NCBI RefSeq assembly: GCF_001687305.1
Contig: NZ_LZRK01000003.1
Coordinates: 1-64,000 of the forward strand
Direction of reading: 5' to 3'
DNA from: Actinomyces vulturis
GTDB taxonomy: Bacteria > Actinomycetota > Actinomycetes > Actinomycetales > Actinomycetaceae
DNA: 64,000 nucleotides
Position 1 is the stretch's first letter; each line of letters begins with the position of its first letter. Below the pieces are notes generated by a model. The model was not told where the DNA came from, ran no database searches, and worked only from the letters and a program-made list of their open reading frames with translations. This document shows positions 1-8,511 of this stretch, in pieces. Position numbers and translations under genes: made by a program.

Positions 1-675
1 ACAGCAAACAAAACAAAAATAAACACACACAACAACAAGTCATGCATGCTCATGGCATAAATAAACTTGACACACTATCGAGTTCTCAAACAACATGCCC
101 ACCAAAGATTTCATTTGGCATTTACCAAAACTTCCTCTTTGCGGAATGCTTGCCCAACTCTAGGAACTTGAAGAATTTCTGTCAAATTCAAACCGTGTGA
201 TCTGACTGACAGGACCTTCTCGATTTCCTCGGGTTGGACCAGCCGTTTGGCGTTTTGCACTTTCGCGCTCGCCTTGGGCCGGAGAGAACATTACGGCCCT
301 TGCTTTCTACAGGTCAACTCGACAAGGCGTGATGGTCAACACAGACGTCATATTCGTTTATTTTTCACCGGAATATCAACAAGAAGTGGGGCGAACTAAG
401 TTTTCAAGTTCGCCCCACTTCAAGAATTTTCACCTAGCAGAGTCGCTATTCGTTTGTTACCTCACAGTAACCTCTGGATGCCTGACACTTTTAACCTGGT
501 TGCGCCATGACACAGGACGCTTCGCGAGCCTCACAAGTACTGCCGATAATTTCGCTGACCTAAATACCAGTGTGTACTTCTCGTACATGTCTACACAGAA
601 GTAAGCTTTCAAGACCACCAGAAATCGTCATGTCCCGACATTTCAGGGCGACTCGCTCGCTAGGCATTGACGCGA
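1..675. other. Gene-free stretch downstream of the YfcC transporter gene
   Basis: I see no convincing gene here. Short open frames exist on both strands, but none has a ribosome binding site or a recognisable protein. The base composition is visibly more A+T rich than the genes that follow, especially over the first 60 bases. The only clear structure is the perfect hairpin at 383-421, listed separately. The stretch may hold the 3' end of the yfcC transcript and promoters for a gene to the left of the window. Confidence 0.6.
383..421. terminator. Perfect 15-bp inverted repeat, probable terminator
   Basis: The arms at 383-397 and 407-421 are perfectly complementary (core GTGGGGCGAACT / AGTTCGCCCCAC) around a 9-base loop. 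It lies about 255 bases past the stop codon of the leftward YfcC gene, so it could end that transcript or one arriving from the left. Neither side has a clean T-run, so a classical intrinsic terminator is not certain. Confidence 0.5.
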
Positions 676-2250
676 TCAGCCGTAGACCAAAGACATGATC
701 ACGAGCAAAACGCCACCGAAGGCCAACACGAAGACCACCATGGGCCACACAAAACGGAACCAGTGCGAGTACTTCATATCGAGCATCTGCAGTGTTGCCA
801 TAACCAAACCGGTCGGCGCCAAGAAGAGCATGGCGTACTGACCCCACTGATAAGCGCATACCACCACGAAACGGGGAATGCCCACCGAGTCAGCCAAGGG
901 CGCCATAATCGGCATGGAAAGCACGGCCAGACCTGATGATGAAGGAACCACGAAGCCAAGCAAGAAGAAGATGAAGAGCAGAACAAGCACGAATGCGGGG
1001 CCGCTCATCTTCGAAGCCACATCAGCAGCGTGGTACAGCATGGTGTCACTAATCAGCCCGTTATTAAGGATCATGTTAATGCCACGCGCAAGACCAATAA
1101 TCAAGGAGACACCAACGAGGCTACCCGCACCTTCGCTGAATCCGTCCACGAGCATCTTTTCATTAGCAAGAGCTCCCTTGCCCAGACCTGCGATGAACAT
1201 GATGACGATCGTAATAGTCAGGAACGATGCAGCCATGGTGGGGAACCACCAGCCACCTGCCATGACGCCCCACACCATGATGGGGAATGCAGCAACAAAA
1301 AGAATCAGGATAACTTTACGGCGCCAATCGAAGGGAAGAAGTTCGTCATCAACGCCCCCCATCTGCCACTGGTCACGGAATGCCTCACGATCATCATAGG
1401 AATAAGAGAACGTCGGATCTGCTTTGACCTTCGAGGAGTACCACCGCAAATAAATAATGACAGCAATGGTGCCACCGATTAGACCGATGACGCGCCATGT
1501 CATACCTTGCATCAAACCAATACCGGCGGCGTTGTTAGCAATAGCTGACGAGAACGGGTTGATTGTCGAAAAACAAGTACCAATGGATCCGGCCAAGAAA
1601 ATTGCGCCTACAACAACAATTGAGTCATAACCCATCGCGATAAAAATAGGCGCAATGATGGGATAGAAAGCCACTGCTTCTTCTTCAAGACCACAACTGG
1701 TACCACCAATGATCATGAACAAAGAGACGGCAGAGACCATCAGGAATTCACGTCCCTTGGTCGCTTTTGTCAGACGCATCAATCCAGATTCGAAGGCACC
1801 GGTCACCCTGACAACACCAATCAGGCCACCAAGAACGAAGATGAAGACGATAATGTCGATTGCCTCGATAGTGCCATCAACCATGGACTGCGGAACAGAA
1901 GTCAACGATGCAGGGTTGGATTCAAGTTCCTCATAGGTTCCAGGAACGGAAATAGGTTTCTTAATAGCACCGGAAGTAAACTCGCCAATATCGATTTTTA
2001 CGCCGAGTTCATCAAGTGATTCCTGGTCAGGTTCAAAGGTTTCGACTTCACCAGCTGGAGTCGATACTTCAATGACATTAGCGTCAGCGTTGTAGACCAG
2101 TTTCGAGTATGAGCCAGCGGGAACGAACCAGGTAGCAATAACTGCCAGAATCGTTAGGACGAAGAGGATAGTAAATGCGGAGGGCGCTCGGAAATTCAAC
2201 TTCTTTGTTGAACCTTGGGGACCCTTCTCAGCGACTGCAGCAGCAGACAT
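676..2250 (-). CDS. YfcC/DcuC-family transporter, candidate arginine-ornithine exchanger (ArcD-like)
   Basis: A 524-residue polytopic membrane protein with about a dozen hydrophobic segments. The N-terminal start (SAAAVAEKGPQG) is preceded by AAAGGG. The family signature region around residues 175-240 (GGTSCGLEEEAVAFYP, then AGSIGTCFSTINPF) marks it as YfcC-type, the family that includes the ArcD arginine-ornithine antiporter of some streptococci and also dicarboxylate carriers. Its position just behind arcC supports an arginine or ornithine substrate, but that is inference. It is separated from arcC by a strong terminator at 2550-2583, so it probably has its own promoter in the 380-base gap. 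An APC-type exchanger heads the same locus, so the two may divide the work or use different substrates. Confidence 0.85.
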   Translation of the reverse strand: MSAAAVAEKGPQGSTKKLNFRAPSAFTILFVLTILAVIATWFVPAGSYSKLVYNADANVIEVSTPAGEVETFEPDQESLDELGVKIDIGEFTSGAIKKPISVPGTYEELESNPASLTSVPQSMVDGTIEAIDIIVFIFVLGGLIGVVRVTGAFESGLMRLTKATKGREFLMVSAVSLFMIIGGTSCGLEEEAVAFYPIIAPIFIAMGYDSIVVVGAIFLAGSIGTCFSTINPFSSAIANNAAGIGLMQGMTWRVIGLIGGTIAVIIYLRWYSSKVKADPTFSYSYDDREAFRDQWQMGGVDDELLPFDWRRKVILILFVAAFPIMVWGVMAGGWWFPTMAASFLTITIVIMFIAGLGKGALANEKMLVDGFSEGAGSLVGVSLIIGLARGINMILNNGLISDTMLYHAADVASKMSGPAFVLVLLFIFFLLGFVVPSSSGLAVLSMPIMAPLADSVGIPRFVVVCAYQWGQYAMLFLAPTGLVMATLQMLDMKYSHWFRFVWPMVVFVLAFGGVLLVIMSLVYG

Positions 2251-2629
2251 AGAGTTACCCTTTCTAGTGCGACAGGGACGACGGATTCGCTCATGAACGA
2301 CGCAACGCTGCGCCTTATCAATGATAAAAGTTTAACCATCTAATCCCCGATGGCGTGAGCATCTGCAAGTTTTTTCGATCGGCAAAACGCACATATTCTC
2401 AAGATGTTCTTCAGACACCTCAAAGTGATGACAAAACGCAACAGTGCATACTCACTTAGAAGACTGCCGCTCAAAACGAAACACACAGTAAAAGTATTCG
2501 CAGTTAAATAGATAATGCCTGTACTCAAACATCACGCAACATAAGAAAAGGCGGTGCGCGCACCATACGGTACGCGCACCGCCCTTATCAAGACTCTCAG
2601 CCCAACAGACCGAGAAGACTATTTAGCGA
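2251..2629. other. Intergenic region between arcC and the YfcC gene
   Basis: A gap of 379 bases without a believable gene; a 62-codon leftward open frame at 2340-2528 has no ribosome binding site and an untypical composition. It holds the arcC terminator (2550-2583) at one end, and by position must hold the promoter of the YfcC gene at the other. I cannot identify the -35 and -10 boxes with confidence. Confidence 0.5.
2550..2583 (-). terminator. Rho-independent terminator after arcC
   Basis: Arms GGCGGTGCGCG (2550-2560) and CGCGCACCGCC (2573-2583) form an 11-bp G+C-rich stem with a 12-base loop. Read leftward, the stem runs straight into TTTTCTT. It lies about 45 bases past the arcC stop codon, and therefore closes the arcA-arcB-arcC transcript before the YfcC gene. 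Confidence 0.85.
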
Positions 2630-3553
2630 TCACTCGCCATACTTACCGTCCCTAGTGACGATGGTGCCGGTCTTGCCAGCAATCACGTCAATGGAATCAG
2701 CAAGTCGACCGATAGCACCGGCACCCCCGGTTGCTTCAACGAAACGGCAAACTGCCTCAACCTTGGGACCCATGGATCCTGCAGGCAGGCCCATATCGCG
2801 AACTTCCTGGGGAGTTGCGCGCTCAATCTTGCGGGCAGCATCAGTGCCGAAGCCTTCGTATACAGCCTCAACATCGGTCAGAATCATCAAAACGTCAGCA
2901 CCGAGGTCTTCGGCCAGGCGTGCTGCGGTGAGATCCTTGTCAATCACTGCCTCAACACCGGTCAACTTGCCATCTTCTCCGCGGACAACGGGAACACCGC
3001 CACCACCAGCACAGACAACGAGAACTCCAGCATCCACCAAGGAACGAATAACGTCGGTTTCAACAACGCCCACGGGGTTAGGCGAACCAACTACGCGACG
3101 GTAGTACTCGCCATCGGCCTTAACGCTCCAACCACGCTCAGCGGCCAAACGCTCGGCTTCTTCCTTGGAGTACACCTCACCAACAAACTTGGTGGGGTTG
3201 GCAAACGCCGGATCGTCAGCGCTAACCAGAGTCTGGTTCACCATGGCAGCAACCTTGCGCCCAGGCAATTCGTTCTGCATGGCCTGAAGGAGCCAGTAAC
3301 CAATCATGCCCTGAGTTTCGGCACCGAGGGTATCGAAGGGGTAAGGCATCGACAGGCGCTCGTCGTTTGCAGACTCAAGAGCCAAAACACCAACCTGAGG
3401 GCCGTTACCGTGGGTGATGATGACTTCGTTGTCCTGAGCCAACTTAGCCAATGCCACGGCTGCTGCCTTGACGTTGTCAATCTGGGTTGATGCGTCAGGC
3501 TTATCGCCACGCTGGAGCAGGGCGTTACCACCCAGAGCTACAACAATTCGCAT
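2630..3553 (-). CDS. arcC: Carbamate kinase
   Basis: Last enzyme of the arginine deiminase pathway: carbamoyl phosphate plus ADP gives ATP, CO2 and NH3 in the cytoplasm. The 307-residue product opens with MRIVVALGGNALLQRGDKPD, the nucleotide-binding glycine loop of the amino acid kinase fold. It continues with the family's ITHGNGPQVG and the CAGGGGVPV segment about two thirds along. Length is normal for the family. I chose the ATG at 3553, which has GGGAG 9 bases upstream inside the end of arcB; only 8 bases separate the arcB stop from this start, so the two are translated together. A longer frame (six more codons) is possible but lacks homology. Confidence 0.95.
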   Translation of the reverse strand: MRIVVALGGNALLQRGDKPDASTQIDNVKAAAVALAKLAQDNEVIITHGNGPQVGVLALESANDERLSMPYPFDTLGAETQGMIGYWLLQAMQNELPGRKVAAMVNQTLVSADDPAFANPTKFVGEVYSKEEAERLAAERGWSVKADGEYYRRVVGSPNPVGVVETDVIRSLVDAGVLVVCAGGGGVPVVRGEDGKLTGVEAVIDKDLTAARLAEDLGADVLMILTDVEAVYEGFGTDAARKIERATPQEVRDMGLPAGSMGPKVEAVCRFVEATGGAGAIGRLADSIDVIAGKTGTIVTRDGKYGE

Positions 3554-3561
3554 GGATGTTC

Positions 3562-4572
3562 TCACTCCCATTCGCCGAGGGTAGCGACCATAACAGCCTT
3601 AATGGTGTGCATACGGTTCTCAGCCTCGTCGAATGCGACGTTACGCTCGGACTCGAACACGTCATCAGTGACCTCAAGGGCGGGCATGCCGGTCTTCTCG
3701 AAGATATCCTCGCCGACCGTGGTGTTGCGGTCGTGGAATGCGGGCAGGCAGTGCATGAACTTGACATCGGGGTTACCGGTCTTCTCAACGAGTTCAGCAT
3801 TGACCTGGTAATCCTTGAGCAGGGCAATACGCTGATCCCACACTTCCTTGGGCTCACCCATGGAAACCCAGACGTCAGTGTAGAGGTAGTCAACGCCCTT
3901 GACACCAACCTCGACATCCTCGGTGATGGTAATACGTGCACCGGTCTCCTTGGCAATTTCGAGTGCCTTGGCGACGATCTCCTCAGAGTTCTGCAGTTCC
4001 GGAGGAGCAACCATACGAACGTCCATGCCCATCATGGCACCGGAGATGAGAAGAGAGTTACCTACGTTGTTGCGAGCATCGCCCAAGAAAGCAAAAGCGA
4101 TCTGCTCGATTGGCTTGTCGCAGTGCTCGATCATGGTGAGCTGGTCAGCAAGCATCTGGGTGGGGTGCCATTCGTCAGTCAGACCGTTCCAGACGGGAAC
4201 GCCAGAGAGATCAGCGAGGATCTCAACGTGAGCCTGCTGCTTGCCACGGAACTCGATGCCGTCGTAGAAGCGACCGAGCACGCGCGCGGTATCAGCCACG
4301 GATTCCTTGTGGCCCATCTGGGAACCGGTGGGATCAAGGTAGGTAACGTGTGCTCCCTGATCGAATGCAGCGACTTCGAAAGAGCAACGGGTACGGGTGG
4401 AGGTCTTCTCAAAGATCAGGGCAATGTTCTTGTCCTTGAGAGTCTTCACCTCGCGGCCGGCCTTCTTATCAGCCTTGAGCTTAGCGGACAGATCGAGCAG
4501 CGAACGCCATTCGGCAGGGGTGAAATCAGTTTCCTTGAGGAAATGACGGCCGAAAAGTTCGTGATGAGTCAT
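3562..4572 (-). CDS. arcB: Ornithine carbamoyltransferase (catabolic)
   Basis: Second enzyme of the pathway: phosphorolysis of citrulline to ornithine and carbamoyl phosphate. The 336-residue protein carries the carbamoyl-phosphate loop STRTR at about residues 58-62 and the ornithine-side HCLPAFH loop near residue 270. I chose the ATG at 4572 because GGAAGG lies 8 bases upstream and the protein then begins at the usual position ([12 protein letters not shown]); the open frame extends 21 codons further without similarity. Its place between arcA and arcC makes the catabolic role more likely than biosynthetic ArgF, although sequence alone cannot separate the two. A long hairpin sits between arcA and this gene. 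Confidence 0.94.
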   Translation of the reverse strand: MTHHELFGRHFLKETDFTPAEWRSLLDLSAKLKADKKAGREVKTLKDKNIALIFEKTSTRTRCSFEVAAFDQGAHVTYLDPTGSQMGHKESVADTARVLGRFYDGIEFRGKQQAHVEILADLSGVPVWNGLTDEWHPTQMLADQLTMIEHCDKPIEQIAFAFLGDARNNVGNSLLISGAMMGMDVRMVAPPELQNSEEIVAKALEIAKETGARITITEDVEVGVKGVDYLYTDVWVSMGEPKEVWDQRIALLKDYQVNAELVEKTGNPDVKFMHCLPAFHDRNTTVGEDIFEKTGMPALEVTDDVFESERNVAFDEAENRMHTIKAVMVATLGEWE

Positions 4573-4750
4573 GGAAATACCTTCCCGTGTTGGGTTATGT
4601 GATTCAAAGGGTTGGTCGAAATTGACTGGTGTCACTGCGACCTGCGGAAGAGTTGTAGCGAATAAACGCTATACACACAGTGAGCGACACACACCGCGGC
4701 GTGTCTGTGTGGTGGGAACATGTGCTCCGTCGCGCATGAAATCCCTGGGG

Positions 4751-4785
4751 CGGTGGTGACACGTGCAGCGCACGTGTCACCACCG
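4751..4785. repeat. Perfect 16-bp hairpin between arcA and arcB
   Basis: Arms at 4751-4766 and 4770-4785 (core GGTGGTGACACGTGC) are fully complementary with a 3-base loop. No T-run follows, so it is better read as an mRNA processing or stability element, or a partial attenuator, inside the operon. It starts about 50 bases past the arcA stop. Its effect on arcB and arcC expression is unknown. Confidence 0.6.
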
Positions 4786-4834
4786 GTGTGATCGGAAGTG
4801 ACGAGATACAAGAACTACCCCGTCACGGTGCCGA

Positions 4835-6076
4835 TCAGTAGACGGGATCGCGATCAATCGGGCAGGTCATGCAGCGACCGCCGCCACGGCCACGGCCGAG
4901 TTCGCGAGAAGGAATCTCGAGAACTTCGATGCCTGCTTCACGCAGTTTGGCATTAGTGCCAAGGTTGCGATCGTAACCAACAACAACACCAGGCTCAAGA
5001 GCCACGACGTTGTTACCGTCATCCCACTGCTCGCGCTCTGCCTGGATAGCATCGCCTGCGGTGTAAACGGTGGTGAAGTTAACATCAAGTGCGCGGCCGA
5101 GGGTCTCAACAAAGGAGCCTTCGTCCTCATGGATCTCGATGGTGCCTTCCTTGTCGCCGGGGCGAATAGAGAAGGGACGGATACGGTCAACAATCGGTCC
5201 ATATGCAGTGACAACATCACGATCACAGAAGGTGAACACGGTGTCGAGATGCATAGCGGAGCGAGTCTTGGGCAGACCAGCGATAATCACACGCTCAGCA
5301 GCACCCTGTGCGAATAGGTTACGTGCGACCTGGGTAATTGCCTGGTAAGAGGAACGCTCACCCATACCAATGGCGACAATGCCCTTACCGACGGGCATCA
5401 CGTCACCGCCCTCAAGGGTTGCGTCACCCCAGTACTTGGTGGGATCACCGAACCAAATTGGGAACTCATAGTCAGTGAACTGAGGATGGAACTTGTAGAT
5501 GGCTGCAGCCAGCAGAGTTTCAGGCTGACGCGCAGGCCAGTACATGGGATTCAAGGTGACACCCTGGAAGATCCAGGAAGAGTTATCACGGGAGAACTGG
5601 GTATTAGGCAGGGGCTTGATAAGCCACGTGGGTTCATCGCTATCTGCATCGAGGGTCTTAAGCATGTGACCAGTGACCTCGAGGGGTGCTTCAGCAACGT
5701 GCAGGCCACCGAGGAGGAGAATGGCCAGAGCCTTAGAGTCCATTTCGTCGAGGTATGCACGAAGGTTCAGGGCCACATCAACGCCAACCGAGTTATCGGT
5801 AACGCGGTGATCGAGAATCCACTTACGACCTTCGGGCATGGAGAGTACATCAGCGAGGAGCTCGCGCATTTCGAGAACTTCGATGCCACGCTCACGCATA
5901 AGGGAGGTGAAGACATCATGGTCCTTCTGAGCCTGCTCAACCCACAAAACGTCATCGAACAGGAGTTCTTCACAGTTGGTGGGGGTCAAACGAGCATGCT
6001 GGAGGCCGGGCTGGCACACCATCACGCGTCGCAGTTTGCCGTTTTCGGACCATACGCCGTGAGGAGTTGCGGACAT
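4835..6076 (-). CDS. arcA: Arginine deiminase
   Basis: First enzyme of the pathway: arginine to citrulline and ammonia. The 413-residue product matches the family in length. Visible catalytic landmarks are the EGGD segment, HLDTVFTFCDRD in the second half, and the C-terminal GGGRCMTCPIDRDPVY, in which the first cysteine (about residue 402) is the nucleophile by family knowledge. The ATG at 6076 has AAAGGAGAG 8 bases upstream, which decides the start against a frame that extends 24 codons further. It lies 239 bases behind the APC transporter gene and 262 bases ahead of arcB, so the operon has unusually long internal leaders. Confidence 0.96.
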   Translation of the reverse strand: MSATPHGVWSENGKLRRVMVCQPGLQHARLTPTNCEELLFDDVLWVEQAQKDHDVFTSLMRERGIEVLEMRELLADVLSMPEGRKWILDHRVTDNSVGVDVALNLRAYLDEMDSKALAILLLGGLHVAEAPLEVTGHMLKTLDADSDEPTWLIKPLPNTQFSRDNSSWIFQGVTLNPMYWPARQPETLLAAAIYKFHPQFTDYEFPIWFGDPTKYWGDATLEGGDVMPVGKGIVAIGMGERSSYQAITQVARNLFAQGAAERVIIAGLPKTRSAMHLDTVFTFCDRDVVTAYGPIVDRIRPFSIRPGDKEGTIEIHEDEGSFVETLGRALDVNFTTVYTAGDAIQAEREQWDDGNNVVALEPGVVVGYDRNLGTNAKLREAGIEVLEIPSRELGRGRGGGRCMTCPIDRDPVY

Positions 6077-6315
6077 TTGAAACTCTCCTTTGAGTGGTGG
6101 AGTTGTCGGGGCGGCCGCCAATCGCGGGTTACGACCAGCGGCCGCCACCTTTGTTTATCTGTTGTGGTACCCAGAGATACCGTGCAAGGTGTCTTGTCAC
6201 TTCACCTCGCTTTGAGAGGTTCATATGGTTACCCAAATAAACTTCTCAATATGTGGGTTCTAGCGACTTCTAGTGAAAAAAGAGCACTGTTACCCACTAG
6301 TAATTACTCATGCGA

Positions 6316-7779
6316 TCACAGATTGAAGTCAATGGAGCCTGTGACAAGACCAAAGATTGCGGTCAAGCCCATGACAACAAAGAGAACGACGAGGACCAGT
6401 TCGTAGGTCTTGAAAGGCTTAGCAACACCGTTCTCTTTACGTGCTTGGACGAAGAAAACAGTACCGACGGCATAAACAAGACCGGAGAAGAGCAGGTAGA
6501 CCAGGCCACCGGCGTAAACCAACCAAATGGTGTACGCAGTTGCGGCGATGCCGACAAACAGGTCACTAGAGCCGCCCTTACCTTCACCCTTGACAGCAAG
6601 CATGAGTTGGTAGAGAGCGCTTAAGAGATAAGGAACGAGGATCAGAGCAGATGCCAAGTAGATAAGGCTGGTGTAGGTAGATGAATTGAAAAGTGTCCAG
6701 ATGAGGAGGGCCTGAACACAAGCATTGGTCAACCAGAGAGCTCCGGAGGGAACACCATTCTTGTTTTCCTTACCCATCCACTTAGGAAGCACGCCTTCCT
6801 TGGAAGGAACACGCAGGATTTCTGCACACATGAGGACCCATGCGAGCAGCGCACCCAGAAGGGAGATGATCAGACCAGCAGCAATGAACTTAGAACCCCA
6901 AGAGCCGACGGCTGCATCAAGGACGCCTGCCATAGAGGGATCCTTCAGGTCAGCCAGTTCAGGCTGGCTGAGGATGCCATAGGACAGGAAGTTCACGAAA
7001 ATGAGAAGTGCGAGCACTGCAAGGAAGCCCATGACAGTGGCCTTGCCAACATCCTTACGGCTTGCTGCACGCTCAGAGTAGACGGAGGCGCCTTCAATAC
7101 CGATGAAGACCCACACAGTCACGAGCATCATGCCCTTCATCTGGTGAAGCGTGGAACCAAGTGATTCGCCACCAATCTCAGTGGTCTTGCCCCAGAAGTC
7201 TGCGGTAAAGACACCTGCCTTAAAGGAGATGACGGCGATGATGATGAAGACAACAAGGGGGACAATCTTGGCGACAGTCACAATAGTATTAACAACGGCT
7301 GCTTCATGAATGCCACGCAAAACAAAGAAATGCATGACCCACAGAAGTACAGAAGCGCAGGCAATCGCCAGAACAGTGTTACCGTCCCCAAACCCGGGAA
7401 GGAAAACACCGATAGAAGCCATGAGCAGAACCATGTAGCCGACGTTGCCGACCCATGCGCTCATCCAGTAGCCCCATGCGGAGCAGTAACCGACATAATC
7501 ACCAAATGCAGCACGTGCGTAGCCATAAACACCTGCATCCAGGTCAGGGCGAGACACTGCCAGACGCTGGTAGGTGAAGGCCAGAGCAAGCATGCCCAAA
7601 CCGGTGACGATCCAGCCGATGAGAAGCGGGCCGGGAGCGGCGGCGTTTGCCATCTGGCTGGGGAGGCTGAAGATGCCGCCACCGATCATGGAGCCGATGA
7701 CGAGCGCTGTCAGCGCAAAAAGTGAAAGTGGTGCAGCCTTCGGCGCCTGAGGCGCTTCAGCTTGCGGTTGAGCAGACAT
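6316..7779 (-). CDS. arcD: APC-superfamily basic amino acid antiporter (probable arginine/ornithine exchanger)
   Basis: A 487-residue membrane protein with about 12 hydrophobic segments. The first segment contains GSMIGGGIFSLPSQ, the substrate-binding helix motif of the basic amino acid/polyamine antiporter (APA) family, followed by RPDLDAGVYGYARAAFGDY, typical of arginine/ornithine exchangers. It would bring in arginine and export ornithine in 1:1 exchange. The ATG at 7779 is preceded by AAAGGAG, 9 bases away, which rejects the 34-codon extension of the frame. It is the first gene of the ADI operon; a possible ARG box and a -10 element lie upstream. I use arcD for the likely role; a YfcC-type carrier at the other end of the locus is a rival for that name. 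Confidence 0.85.
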   Translation of the reverse strand: MSAQPQAEAPQAPKAAPLSLFALTALVIGSMIGGGIFSLPSQMANAAAPGPLLIGWIVTGLGMLALAFTYQRLAVSRPDLDAGVYGYARAAFGDYVGYCSAWGYWMSAWVGNVGYMVLLMASIGVFLPGFGDGNTVLAIACASVLLWVMHFFVLRGIHEAAVVNTIVTVAKIVPLVVFIIIAVISFKAGVFTADFWGKTTEIGGESLGSTLHQMKGMMLVTVWVFIGIEGASVYSERAASRKDVGKATVMGFLAVLALLIFVNFLSYGILSQPELADLKDPSMAGVLDAAVGSWGSKFIAAGLIISLLGALLAWVLMCAEILRVPSKEGVLPKWMGKENKNGVPSGALWLTNACVQALLIWTLFNSSTYTSLIYLASALILVPYLLSALYQLMLAVKGEGKGGSSDLFVGIAATAYTIWLVYAGGLVYLLFSGLVYAVGTVFFVQARKENGVAKPFKTYELVLVVLFVVMGLTAIFGLVTGSIDFNL

Positions 7780-7891
7780 CTGTGAGGTCACTCCTTTGTG
7801 GATGTGGATGCAGAACCAAAGACATCTACAACTATAACCTGTACGAAACCGAAAATGTGCGCGAAAAGTGGCTGACAACACATCACCAGGT

Positions 7892-7907
7892 ATGCATGAT
7901 TATGCAT
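7892..7907. promoter_or_regulatory. Candidate ArgR operator (ARG box)
   Basis: The sequence ATGCATGATTATGCAT is two ATGCAT half sites separated by GATT. ARG boxes in Actinobacteria are described as 18-20 bp imperfect palindromes containing TGCAT/ATGCA halves, so spacing and content fit. It lies about 115 bases upstream of the ADI operon's first start codon and about 55 bases upstream of the -10-like element, a position that suits activation rather than repression. A single site found by eye is weak evidence. Confidence 0.45.
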
Positions 7908-8051
7908 TTGCGAATAAAGGCTAAAAGTCCAGAATTAAATGACAGAATTTTGCAACACCACTAATCGCTGGAATCACAACACAAACCCTTGACGTTAAGT
8001 CCAGTTACTTCACCGAAGTATATTTTTCTCAAAAAATAGATTAAGAAATAC

Positions 8052-8093
8052 GTGTGGGACCATAGTCCACACCTGCGAACTATGGCCCCACAC
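8052..8093 (-). terminator. Terminator-like hairpin after the ArgR-like gene
   Basis: Arms GTGTGGGACCATAGT (8052-8066) and ACTATGGCCCCACAC (8079-8093) pair over 14 of 15 positions around a 12-base loop. It lies 65 bases past the stop of the ArgR-core gene. Leftward it runs into GTATTTCTTAATC, a weak T-rich tail. It separates the tyrS unit from the ADI operon. Confidence 0.65.
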
Positions 8094-8157
8094 CAACAAA
8101 CCTATTTGTGACGTAAATCACTTCATTGCTGATTCCTACAAGACGCGTTCACGTCGG

Positions 8158-8505
8158 TCAGTTCTCCCTCTCTGAGGCATTTATCTGACCAGAAGCCTCC
8201 AGGGGATAGTCGACCAAGCGCAAGCAATATCCATCGCTGTAAACACCACGAGGGAAATCTGCGCACAACTTCATTGCTCTTTCTTGACTCTCACACACGA
8301 TGATCAGCGAATCATTACCAGCAATCGTCCCCAAAACCCCAGGCCAATGCGCCTGATCTACAGCGTTGGCCACAGACCGAGCCGCACCGGCGAGGGTACG
8401 AACAATTACATCGTTATCGATGCAATCAACATGCACAACCGCCCTACGTACCCGTCGAATAACAGCCCCATCTGGCGTTAAAGTTGCCTCATGCGTGTCA
8501 GTCAT
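8158..8505 (-). CDS. Stand-alone ArgR C-terminal-domain protein (no DNA-binding domain)
   Basis: A 115-residue protein that aligns by eye with only the hexamerisation/arginine-binding domain of ArgR. Its residues 15-80 match residues 95-160 of the full-length ArgR encoded 1.4 kb away; shared features are HVD..DNDVIVRTLAGAAR and PGVLGTIAGNDSLIIV. The arginine-binding Asp-Asp pair of ArgR (GDD) is Asn64-Asp65 here. The winged-helix domain is absent. The ATG at 8505 lies 6 bases past the tyrS stop codon with no independent ribosome binding site, so it is probably translated by coupling. It could form mixed hexamers with ArgR and tune ADI or arginine genes, act as an arginine or Asn-variant sensor, or be a decaying paralogue. 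The frame is intact, which argues against simple decay. Confidence 0.75.
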   Translation of the reverse strand: MTDTHEATLTPDGAVIRRVRRAVVHVDCIDNDVIVRTLAGAARSVANAVDQAHWPGVLGTIAGNDSLIIVCESQERAMKLCADFPRGVYSDGYCLRLVDYPLEASGQINASEREN

Positions 8506-8511
8506 AGCGAC

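Larger units (their letters stand above)
7780..8157. other. Regulatory gap upstream of the ADI operon
   Basis: A 378-base gap, A+T rich, with no gene. Reading leftward, a -10-like TATAGT lies at 7831-7836 without a good -35 box, and the candidate ARG box at 7892-7907 lies upstream of it. The far end contains the hairpin at 8052-8093. This is the only sensible place for the ADI operon promoter. Activator sites for oxygen or carbon signals would be expected here from other ADI operons, but I cannot point to one. Confidence 0.55.

Noticed and set aside
329-604. 91-codon rightward frame
   Set aside because: It runs through a perfect hairpin, has no ribosome binding site and no recognisable similarity.
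2340-2528. 62-codon leftward frame in the arcC-yfcC gap
   Set aside because: No ribosome binding site, unusual composition, and the region has terminator and promoter roles instead.
3487-4602. 371-codon rightward frame opposite arcB/arcC
   Set aside because: It is the antisense shadow of arcB and arcC; composition follows their codon bias and it has no family features.
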